DNA of 6,196 nt from Flammeovirgaceae bacterium UBA2786 (GTDB lineage Bacteria > Bacteroidota > Bacteroidia > Cytophagales > Cyclobacteriaceae): the NCBI GenBank assembly GCA_002352225.1, contig DEIA01000062.1, positions 1,391 to 7,586 on the forward strand, in the 5' to 3' direction. Every line of letters starts with the position of its first letter. Position 1 is the stretch's first letter. The notes under the pieces were generated by a model that had not been told where the DNA came from, ran no database searches, and saw only the letters and a program-made list of their open reading frames with translations. Of this stretch, positions 1 to 6,196 are shown in pieces. The position numbers were made by a program, and so were the translations under genes.

Positions 1-2
1 CT

Positions 3-229
3 GATGCGATTGGTAAGAATAATCGCTCTTTTTTGTTGTACAGTTTGCAAGGGGGTTACACCCAAATGACTTAGTCTTAGCCAAAATGTTTGAAGAGCAG
101 AAACCATATTTTAACGCAGTAAAGTACTTTGATTTAGTATTCTATACAAACCTTTTTGAAAGACGGCAGCCCATTAAAAATAAGTATATTGGCCCGATTT
201 CAAACGATTGTAAATGGCTCGTACGGTAA
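3..229 (+). CDS. Possible 3' end of an upstream gene, apparently split by a -1 frame change (unidentified product)
   Basis: No gene is obvious at the left edge, but two forward frames look coding in succession. The frame starting at base 3 is open from the edge to a TAG at 72-74 (…NNRSFLLYSLQGG…). The frame starting at base 23 is open to a TAA at 227-229 and reads HPNDLVLAKMFEEQKPYF and onward to NDCKWLVR, with a protein-like residue mix. Joining them across the GGGGG run at 51-55, as if one G were missing, gives a continuous reading (SLQGGLHPNDLVLAKM) without a stop. I do not recognise the family. An actual mutation, a homopolymer sequencing error or chance openness are all possible. If real, its end overlaps the start of the following E1 gene by 16 bases, suggesting co-transcription. 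Alternatives are that a gene simply ends at 74, or that a short ORF begins at the ATG at 86. Confidence 0.35.
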
Positions 230-2298
230 CGAAAACACGCCATAACCCGGCTATTAGTTTGGTTTTGTTGAAGAAGGCTTACAGGTTGATGAAGATCGCA
301 GAGAAGATGGCGCACCTGTATGATGAACAGCGCGAAATATGTGCAAAATATGTGCACAGTACATCGCGCGGCCATGAAGCTATTCAGGTGGCTATGGGCT
401 TGCAGCTTAAAGAGTATGATTATGCTTCGCTGTATTACCGCGATGAATCAATCTTGTTAGCCATGGGCATTCAGCCTTATGAGCTGATGTTACAGCTTAT
501 GGCTAAAGCCGATGATCCGTTTACAGGTGGCAGAAGTTATTATGGACATCCGGCCCTGAAGCGAAAAGGGTTTCCCATTATACCGCATCAAAGTTCGGCC
601 ACCGGCATGCAGGCTATACCGGCCACCGGTATGGCTCATGGTATTTCTTACCTGCAAGCTACAGGGCAGTTAAAAAAGAATAATCCAATTGTACTTTGCT
701 CGCTTGGCGATGGATCGGTAACCGAAGGCGAAGTAGCAGAAGCTTTTCAGATGGCAGTATTAAAATCGTTACCCGTGTTATACCTGGTGCAGGATAATGA
801 GTGGGGAATATCAGCCACAGGTTCTGAAATGCGTGCCATGAATGCCTATGAATATGCGGCCGGATTTAAAGGTATGTATCGTATGCAGGTAGATGGTTCT
901 GATTTTACAGCAAGCTATCAGGCAATTGATACAGCGATTGATTATGTGCGTGAACATAGGGCACCGGTATTACTCCATGCCACATGCCCATTGCTGGGGC
1001 ACCATACTTCGGGTGTGCGCAAAGAATGGTATAGAGGAGATGATCTTGTTCAGGACTACAAGCGCGATCCAATAAATATTTTAGAAGATCAATTGTATAA
1101 ACAGGGAGTGTCTGAGGCTGAGATAAAAGCTCTGCAGAACGAAGCAGATCAACTGGTACGGTCTGATTTTAAAAAAGCAATGGCAGCACCGGATGTAAAT
1201 CCTGATGATTTTGATTCGCATGAATTTGCACCAACTCCCATTACAACGGAAACAGGAAACAGAAATCCCGCCAAGGCTGCAAAAGTGATAATGGTAGATG
1301 CAGCATTACATGCCATTGATGAAATTCTGAAGAGCGAACCGGCTGCACTGTTTTATGGACAAGATGTAGGCGCCCGGTTAGGGGGTGTGTTTCGCGAGGC
1401 CGCTACACTGGCACAAAAGTATGGCGATAACCGGGTATTTAATACGCCCATACAAGAAGCATACATTATTGGATCAACGGCAGGCATGTCGGCTGTAGGC
1501 GTAAAGCCTATTGTGGAAATACAATTTGCTGATTACATCTGGCCCGGACTAAACCAATTGGTGGAAGAACTTTCTAAAAGTTGTTATTTAACAAAAGGTA
1601 AATTTCCGGTACAGGCATTAATACGCGTTCCCATTGGTGCCTATGGCGGGGGCGGGCCTTATCATTCCGGAAGTATTGAATCAACGTTGCTAACCATTAG
1701 GGGTATAAAAGTAGTGTACCCTTCCAATGCAGCCGATATGAAAGGCTTGATGAAGGCTGCCTTTTACGACCCTAATCCTGTTGTGATGCTGGAGCATAAA
1801 GGATTATACTGGAGCAAACTTGCGGGTACCACCGATGCCAAAACAATTGAACCCGATGAAGCATACTGCTTACCGCTTGGAAAAGGTAATGTTGTATTGA
1901 AAGCATCAGACGAAATGAAAGCGGCTGCTAAAACGGCATTGGTTATTACGTACGGAATGGGTGTGTACTGGGCGCGCGAAGCGGCAACAGAATATCCGGA
2001 TCAGATTGAAATAGTAGACCTGCGTACACTTAATCCAATTGATTGGGATTTAATAACGGATTGTGTAACGCAACATGGCCGGGTAATGATTCTTACTGAA
2101 GAACCTGTACTTAATTCATTTGCTGAATCGCTTGCCGGAAGAATTTCGCAGCGGTGTTTCAAATACCTGGATGCACCGGTTTCGGTTGTGGGTGCGGCTA
2201 ATCTTCCGGCTGTACCGCTTAATGTAGCACTCGAAAAAACGATGTTGCCCGATGCGGTTAAAGTGGCCGATGAATTAGGTAAGCTGCTAACGTGGTAA
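214..2298 (+). CDS. Fused alpha/beta E1 component of a 2-oxoacid dehydrogenase complex (branched-chain type likely), thiamine diphosphate dependent
   Basis: This 694-residue cytosolic enzyme carries both E1 subunits in one chain. E1 decarboxylates a 2-oxoacid on thiamine diphosphate and passes the acyl group to the lipoyl arm of E2. The alpha half (about 15-330) shows YYRD (74-77), SSATGMQ before the cofactor site, the ThDP/Mg motif from GDG (165-167) to N195, and a GHHTS loop (262-266) followed by YR, which resembles branched-chain E1 alpha more than pyruvate E1. The beta half (about 355-694) shows GQDVG with GGVFR (382-394), TPIQE with the cofactor-contacting E415, YHS with the likely catalytic H484, and a transketolase-type C-terminal domain from about 575. 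The ATG at 214 is chosen because conserved alpha sequence begins by residue 18; no Shine-Dalgarno is visible, as usual in Bacteroidota. E2 and E3 are not in the window. Substrate (branched-chain, pyruvate or other) cannot be fixed from sequence; the E1 fusion itself is secure. Confidence 0.95.
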   Translation: MARTVTKTRHNPAISLVLLKKAYRLMKIAEKMAHLYDEQREICAKYVHSTSRGHEAIQVAMGLQLKEYDYASLYYRDESILLAMGIQPYELMLQLMAKADDPFTGGRSYYGHPALKRKGFPIIPHQSSATGMQAIPATGMAHGISYLQATGQLKKNNPIVLCSLGDGSVTEGEVAEAFQMAVLKSLPVLYLVQDNEWGISATGSEMRAMNAYEYAAGFKGMYRMQVDGSDFTASYQAIDTAIDYVREHRAPVLLHATCPLLGHHTSGVRKEWYRGDDLVQDYKRDPINILEDQLYKQGVSEAEIKALQNEADQLVRSDFKKAMAAPDVNPDDFDSHEFAPTPITTETGNRNPAKAAKVIMVDAALHAIDEILKSEPAALFYGQDVGARLGGVFREAATLAQKYGDNRVFNTPIQEAYIIGSTAGMSAVGVKPIVEIQFADYIWPGLNQLVEELSKSCYLTKGKFPVQALIRVPIGAYGGGGPYHSGSIESTLLTIRGIKVVYPSNAADMKGLMKAAFYDPNPVVMLEHKGLYWSKLAGTTDAKTIEPDEAYCLPLGKGNVVLKASDEMKAAAKTALVITYGMGVYWAREAATEYPDQIEIVDLRTLNPIDWDLITDCVTQHGRVMILTEEPVLNSFAESLAGRISQRCFKYLDAPVSVVGAANLPAVPLNVALEKTMLPDAVKVADELGKLLTW

Positions 2299-2302
2299 GC
2301 CC

Positions 2303-4774
2303 TTAGAATGGATACCCGATTCCGATATTAAAAATTACAGGTTCTTTACCCACAAACGGACCAAAGAATTTCATTTTGTTAAGCACAAAACGTTGCCCTT
2401 CCGGTCTTCCGGGATCAAGTACTTTTATTCCCATATCAAGTCGTAACACCAGAAAAGAGAAATCGAACCGAAACCCAAAGCCAGTGCCTACGCCCAATTG
2501 TTTGTAAAAATTACCATCAATTCGGGTAGAGCCATTCCACGAAGCAACGTTTGAGCCTTCGCGAATTATCTGAATTTGCCTGAACGACCAAACATTTCCG
2601 GCATCAATAAATATGGCGCCATTAACAAAGCCAAATAGTTTTTTACGCAATTCAATACTCCCTTCCAGCAATACCTCACCTGGTTTCTCAAAACTATAAT
2701 CAAACAAACCATCCTTATCAGCGTTTTCGCTTAAGTTAGGCGGCACCGTTCCAATTCCAAGCCTTCGCGGTAGCCAGGCCCGTACACTATTGCTACCACC
2801 GGCAAAGAAATATTTTTCATAGGGTAATACTTTATTATCGCTATAGGCATACCCAACACCGGTATTAAACCGATAGGCTAATACAGTTGTTTTATTAATT
2901 ACCACACTCCTTCGCAAATCGAGATTAAAGCGAACATATTGATAGAGTTCCAGCCCTTGCCTGAGGATGTAACCCGGTTCGGCAAAATTGAATAAGGTTC
3001 CTCCTGTTTCGGCTTGTGCCCGCATAAAGAACGAACTCTTCTCGGTGTTTCCGTAGTTGTTCGGATTCCAGGTAATTCCAAAAATCATACTGCTAACAAA
3101 CGAGGGGTTAAAAGAGTTTTTAAGATTATTCCCCTGATTGTTCTGTAAGTCGGTAAGCAAAGCATTAAACGTGCTATCTAACCGGGAGCGGATAATGTTT
3201 AGGTTAATAAGGGTAAGCGAGAGTTGGGTAGTTTGTTTGTTCTGCCAGGTGTATGTGTTGGAAACCGTTGTAATAGATCGGGTGTATTCTGGTCGTTCGG
3301 TAAAGGTAAAACCGGCCAGCAAGCGCGTGCGGGGATTGTACTTTGCCATTCGGGTTGCTGCTTTTTCGCCAAATGGAAAAAGGAATTGTGGAAACGTAAT
3401 ACTTCCATTTAGACTGGCTTCGGTACTGGTGTAAATATTGGCCCGGTCAGTAACAGACGCAACCCCTTCAAATCCGTAACGCCCGTTTATTTCAAGAATC
3501 TCTAAACCTCTAAAAAGATTGCGCATTTTGAAATTGGTACTTATGTAGGGCCCCGGAAAACCCTGCGTTACAGTAACTCCGGCTTCATTTGACCAGGAAT
3601 ACCGGTCGAGCGGGCTACAGAAAATATGGCTTATAAACTGACCTGCACTGGAATCAGATTCGGTACTTATCTGTTCATAGTTAACGTTAATGAATTTAAA
3701 AATGTCAAGATTGGCGAGTTGTCGTTGGCTGTTGAATGTAGCACTGCGACTATACAGACTGTCTTTATGAATAGAAACCCTGCGCGATAAAACTTTTTTA
3801 TTATACTGATTTCGGAAATAGTTGAATGTGATAGAGTTGTATTCTTCGTACGTGCGTTTTAACGTATCGCGCGTATTTACCGCAGCATCGGTAGTAAACA
3901 GAATAGAATCAACCCGAAAAACCTGATGTGAATTTCTGCGTGGGGGGTTAGTAATTTCAACCCGAACGGCTACTTGTTGTGTACCCCTGAAGGCTGTATC
4001 AATCGAAAACTCTACGTATTGCCGGGTAAAGTTAAAGTAGCCTCTGTCTTTCAGGAGCAAATCAATTCGTTCGCGTTCTTTGTTTAAAATGTCTTGTTTG
4101 TACCGTTCGCTTCTGCGGATAAGACTTTGGTTGTGGGTTTGCTGAATTATTTTCAGGATACCGGAATCAGCAATTTGATAAAACAGCGTGTCAAAAAAAT
4201 AGGCTTTACCCGGGTTTATGTGGTAGGTAACACTTACCCGTTTTTTATATTCTTTTGTGGTGGATGTAACGTTATTTTTAAAGTAACCCTCATTAAAGAG
4301 GTAGTCGTTCATTTTGTCCTCGGTGGCGGTAACATTGGCGGTATCAAATACAGCTGCCTGCTCGCCCCATTGCATAAACAGATTTCCTTCTTCAATTTTC
4401 TTATTCAGTTCGTCAACCTGGTTTTGCTTGCGATACTGGTAATTGGCAATCTTTTTTGTATTCTGTGTACCTGCAATTTTCCTATCGAACTTTGCTTCAA
4501 CTTTTGCTTTTTTGTCGATAAACTTTTGCTGGTCGTAATGCTTTTCTCCTTCATGGTGCATCCAAACCAGGCTGTTGATGGGTAATCCTAAAAATTTTCG
4601 GTTGATTTTCTGAATATATAAATCCGAAAGATTAGTCTTATTAATACCTTTTGGAGCTTCAATGCTTTGCTTATCGAGTAACTTTTGATTTTCTTGGAGA
4701 TACCGGGTACCCCGGCAGCTTCCCAGCAGCAGGAGTACTAAAACATAAACAAGTATCTTTGTTGAACCGCTCAC
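2303..4774 (-). CDS. tamL: TamL-type outer-membrane Omp85/TamA-family barrel protein with lipoprotein signal peptide
   Basis: The predicted 823-residue protein belongs to the BamA/TamA (Omp85) superfamily, which inserts or assembles outer-membrane proteins or lipids. With the GTG start at 4774 it begins with a lysine and a hydrophobic run ending in the lipobox LGSC (17-20), so Cys20 should be lipidated. The residues after Cys20 (RGTRY) do not resemble an acidic surface-export signal. Residues about 25-375 look like POTRA repeats, with helix/turn hallmarks such as LFNEGYF (near 160), LLKDRGYFNF (near 240) and LANLDIFKFINV (near 355). From about 395 to the end there is a 16-strand-type barrel, with LFRGLE, the loop-6 signature GGSNSVRAW (659-667), FIDAGNVW (722-729) and a terminal phenylalanine. 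The frame is open upstream to 5149, but that stretch is antisense to the methyltransferase gene and precedes the signal peptide, so I reject it. The next ATG (codon 72) would delete the signal. No tamB-like partner is adjacent. TamL is inferred from architecture; BamA-like function is the alternative. Confidence 0.88.
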   Translation of the reverse strand: MSGSTKILVYVLVLLLLGSCRGTRYLQENQKLLDKQSIEAPKGINKTNLSDLYIQKINRKFLGLPINSLVWMHHEGEKHYDQQKFIDKKAKVEAKFDRKIAGTQNTKKIANYQYRKQNQVDELNKKIEEGNLFMQWGEQAAVFDTANVTATEDKMNDYLFNEGYFKNNVTSTTKEYKKRVSVTYHINPGKAYFFDTLFYQIADSGILKIIQQTHNQSLIRRSERYKQDILNKERERIDLLLKDRGYFNFTRQYVEFSIDTAFRGTQQVAVRVEITNPPRRNSHQVFRVDSILFTTDAAVNTRDTLKRTYEEYNSITFNYFRNQYNKKVLSRRVSIHKDSLYSRSATFNSQRQLANLDIFKFINVNYEQISTESDSSAGQFISHIFCSPLDRYSWSNEAGVTVTQGFPGPYISTNFKMRNLFRGLEILEINGRYGFEGVASVTDRANIYTSTEASLNGSITFPQFLFPFGEKAATRMAKYNPRTRLLAGFTFTERPEYTRSITTVSNTYTWQNKQTTQLSLTLINLNIIRSRLDSTFNALLTDLQNNQGNNLKNSFNPSFVSSMIFGITWNPNNYGNTEKSSFFMRAQAETGGTLFNFAEPGYILRQGLELYQYVRFNLDLRRSVVINKTTVLAYRFNTGVGYAYSDNKVLPYEKYFFAGGSNSVRAWLPRRLGIGTVPPNLSENADKDGLFDYSFEKPGEVLLEGSIELRKKLFGFVNGAIFIDAGNVWSFRQIQIIREGSNVASWNGSTRIDGNFYKQLGVGTGFGFRFDFSFLVLRLDMGIKVLDPGRPEGQRFVLNKMKFFGPFVGKEPVIFNIGIGYPF
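4715..4774 (-). other. Lipoprotein signal peptide of the Omp85 protein, ending at lipobox Cys20
   Basis: The first 20 codons from the GTG give a short n-region with one lysine (residue 6), a hydrophobic core rich in leucine and valine (7-17), then L-G-S-C. This is what signal peptidase II cleaves before the lipidated cysteine. It is the main evidence that translation starts at 4774, because any longer product would bury the signal behind unrelated antisense sequence. Glycine at the -2 position is less common than alanine or serine but is tolerated. Confidence 0.75.
4754..4761 (+). promoter_or_regulatory. Candidate Bacteroidota -7 promoter element (TATCTTTG) for the methyltransferase gene
   Basis: TATCTTTG matches the Bacteroidota sigma-factor -7 consensus TAnnTTTG exactly and ends 14 bases before the ATG at 4776, implying a very short leader. 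No clear TTTG-like -33 element is seen about 19-20 bases upstream, where the sequence is GC-rich (near 4725-4735). The element lies inside codons 5-7 of the opposing lipoprotein signal peptide, so it would have to be shared with coding sequence. An eight-base motif with two free positions can occur by chance. Confidence 0.35.
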
Positions 4775-4775
4775 T

Positions 4776-5522
4776 ATGATTTCGAAAGCTAAAGTTAAGC
4801 ATATCAAAGCACTACAGGTAAAAAAATACCGAAAAGAGCAACAATGCTTTGTGGTAGAGGGTACAAAAAGTGTGGTGGAATTATTGAACTCCGACTTTGA
4901 AGTGCTTTGGGTGGCAGCATCGGAAGAGTTTGGCGAGGCTAAGCAACAAATATTGAGATTGCGCGGTGTTGAATGGGTAACAGCCACGCCCACTGAACTG
5001 ATGGCTGCCGGATCTTTTAAAACTAATGATGGGGCTTTAGCTATAGCCAGAATGAAACCCAATATTAAGCCCAAAGTAACACCCGGACACCTGGCAGTGA
5101 TGTTGGATGATATTCGAGACCCGGGCAACCTGGGTACTATTATCCGCACCGCAGATTGGTATGGGATTAAACACGTAATCGCATCAGAAGAAACCGCAGA
5201 CCTGTATAACCCTAAAGTAATTTCGGCTACGATGGGATCGTTTTGCCGGGTTAATGTATTCTATACCAACCTTATTGATTTTCTTTCAGAATACCCGGGC
5301 CCCGTATTAGGAGCATTTATGGATGGCACAGATGTGCACACCCTTCAGGTTACGGGTGGGGGTGTACTTGTAATCGGTAATGAGTCTAATGGAATCTCAG
5401 CTGCTGTTGCCCGATATGTAACGGAAAGAATTACTATTCCGCGCGTGGGCAAAGCCGAATCGCTGAATGCGGCCATTGCAACCGGAATAATTCTGGATGT
5501 AATTCGTCAAAAGAATGACTGA
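4776..5522 (+). CDS. SpoU/TrmH-family RNA 2'-O-methyltransferase (SPOUT class)
   Basis: This 248-residue cytosolic enzyme should transfer a methyl group from S-adenosylmethionine to a ribose 2'-OH in rRNA or tRNA. Residues about 5-95 form the substrate-binding domain of the L30e-like type, including FVVEGTKSVVELL near 25-37. The catalytic trefoil-knot domain follows, with all three SpoU motifs intact: motif 1 DDIRDPGNLGTIIRTADW (111-128, key N118 and R124), motif 2 VIGNESNGIS (199-208, key N202 and E203) and motif 3 IPRVGKAESLNAA (221-233, key S229 and N231). Length and domain order match RlmB/TrmH-like proteins with an N-terminal domain rather than the smaller TrmL type. The target nucleotide cannot be told from sequence. 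The ATG at 4776 is the natural start, because the basic N-terminus (KAKVKHIKAL) fits the family. The start sits one base from the divergent Omp85 gene; the 3' end overlaps the convergent transporter gene. Confidence 0.93.
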   Translation: MISKAKVKHIKALQVKKYRKEQQCFVVEGTKSVVELLNSDFEVLWVAASEEFGEAKQQILRLRGVEWVTATPTELMAAGSFKTNDGALAIARMKPNIKPKVTPGHLAVMLDDIRDPGNLGTIIRTADWYGIKHVIASEETADLYNPKVISATMGSFCRVNVFYTNLIDFLSEYPGPVLGAFMDGTDVHTLQVTGGGVLVIGNESNGISAAVARYVTERITIPRVGKAESLNAAIATGIILDVIRQKND

Positions 5523-6196
5523 CTTTCTCCGGCTGCTTCTGCTGAAATTTTTTCAGCTTGTTCTTTTCCAAGATAGCGGTCGATCAGGAAATGGCCTAAA
5601 TAGATAAGTGGGGTTAATAGAATAGCCACCAGAAATTTATAGATGTAGTTGGTTATACCAATGGCCACAATCTGTTGATTTGGAAAAATACCATAGAAGG
5701 CAATGTATAGCACTACGAAGCTATCCAGAAATTGTGAAACAAGCGTAGAGCCGGTTGCCCGTAACCAAAGCATTTTGGAGCCAGTAATTTTTCTTAGTTT
5801 TTGAAATACGAATACATCTACTAATTGACCGATTAGAAAAGCGGTAAGCGAACCGATGATGATACGTAACCCCTGGCCCATAATTTTGCTAAATGCAAAA
5901 TCGATGTTGAAAAAGTTTCCGTCTGCATCGGTATTGTTGGCATCTAACCACCACTGAGCCGGTGGCAACCCGATGGTCATAAAAATTACAACAAAAGAAT
6001 AGGCAATTAGTATAGCGGCCAGGTAGCTGATGCGTTTTACACCGGGTTTGCCAAAGTATTCATTAATTAAATCGGAAGTAATAAACACGATGGGCCAGAT
6101 TACCGCACCGGCTGTCAGGTTAAAGTCCATCGCAAAACCAAGAATGTTTAGGTTAGCGGGTTGCAGGCCCAATGTGGTTTCGCCCGAAAAAATTTT
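5507..6196 (-). CDS. yhhQ: Queuosine precursor transporter, YhhQ family (5' end cut by window edge)
   Basis: An integral inner-membrane protein of the YhhQ (VUT, DUF165) family, which imports preQ0/preQ1 or related queuine precursors for tRNA wobble modification. The visible 229 residues include a first membrane segment ending in FITSDLINEYFGK, the family's acidic signature after the helix, then further hydrophobic helices (roughly bases 6031-5965, 5875-5800, 5760-5690 and 5655-5585) and the conserved RATGSTLVSQFLDSF block followed by VVLYIAF. The C-terminal tail is hydrophilic (KEQAEKISAEAAGESQ). The frame continues without a stop to base 6196, and the residues KIFSGETT upstream of the TTG codon at 6170-6172 fit the family, so that TTG is internal and the true start lies beyond the window. 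The last 16 bases overlap the 3' end of the convergent methyltransferase gene. Family assignment is firm; substrate is inferred from the family. Confidence 0.9.
   Translation of the reverse strand, partial: KIFSGETTLGLQPANLNILGFAMDFNLTAGAVIWPIVFITSDLINEYFGKPGVKRISYLAAILIAYSFVVIFMTIGLPPAQWWLDANNTDADGNFFNIDFAFSKIMGQGLRIIIGSLTAFLIGQLVDVFVFQKLRKITGSKMLWLRATGSTLVSQFLDSFVVLYIAFYGIFPNQQIVAIGITNYIYKFLVAILLTPLIYLGHFLIDRYLGKEQAEKISAEAAGESQSFF

Noticed and set aside
155..192. Possible promoter for E1 (TTTG at 155-158, TATATTGG at 185-192)
   Set aside because: The -7 match is imperfect and the 26-base spacing exceeds the usual 19-20, so it is not convincing.
142..375. Minus-strand 77-codon frame
   Set aside because: It is antisense to the conserved N-terminus of E1 and has a cysteine/histidine-rich shadow composition.
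3138..3434. Short open frames on both strands around 2899-3434
   Set aside because: They are out of frame with or antisense to the Omp85 barrel, and none shows a recognisable motif.
4094..4585. Plus-strand 163-codon hydrophobic frame
   Set aside because: It is antisense to the POTRA region of the Omp85 gene, and its phenylalanine/valine-rich composition is what the complement of lysine/asparagine-rich coding sequence gives.
4703..4715. Short hairpin CCGGG-TAC-CCCGG
   Set aside because: It has only five base pairs and no T-run, and it encodes the residues at and after the lipobox. It is more simply explained by coding sequence than by a terminator or operator.
4775..5149. N-terminal extension of the Omp85 reading frame by 125 codons
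   Set aside because: It lies antisense to the conserved methyltransferase motifs, precedes a clear lipoprotein signal peptide and has no Omp85-like sequence. It is the open complement of a real gene.

Overview
The window looks like a chromosomal segment of a Bacteroidota bacterium, most likely of the Cytophagales or a related order. The reasons are a single-chain E1 alpha/beta 2-oxoacid dehydrogenase, a TamL-type Omp85 protein that begins as a lipoprotein, the near absence of Shine-Dalgarno sequences, and a TAnnTTTG-type promoter element. The placement rests on protein character and is not a tree-based assignment.

Layout from left to right. Bases 1-229 hold what looks like the 3' end of an upstream gene, apparently split by a -1 frame change at a run of five Gs. 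Bases 214-2298 (+) encode a full-length fused E1 component of a branched-chain or related 2-oxoacid dehydrogenase complex. Convergent to it, with only 4 bases between the stops, lies a long minus-strand gene (2303 to about 4774) for an outer-membrane Omp85/TamA-family barrel with an N-terminal lipobox (TamL type). One base beyond its proposed GTG start, in the opposite direction, begins a SpoU/TrmH-family RNA 2'-O-methyltransferase (4776-5522, +). Its 3' end overlaps by 16 bases the 3' end of a minus-strand queuosine-precursor transporter of the YhhQ family (5507-6196), whose 5' end is cut by the window edge.

The genes are housekeeping functions without one shared pathway: acyl-CoA/fatty-acid precursor metabolism, outer-membrane biogenesis, RNA methylation and supply of a tRNA-modification precursor. 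The methyltransferase and the transporter both touch RNA modification, but they are convergent and not an operon. The most unusual property is packing: after the first gene there is essentially no intergenic DNA. I see no mobile element, CRISPR array, tRNA or rRNA, and no evidence of an undescribed defence or biosynthetic system. The points worth checking are the one-base divergent start junction, the lipoprotein start of the Omp85 protein and the possible frameshift at the left edge.
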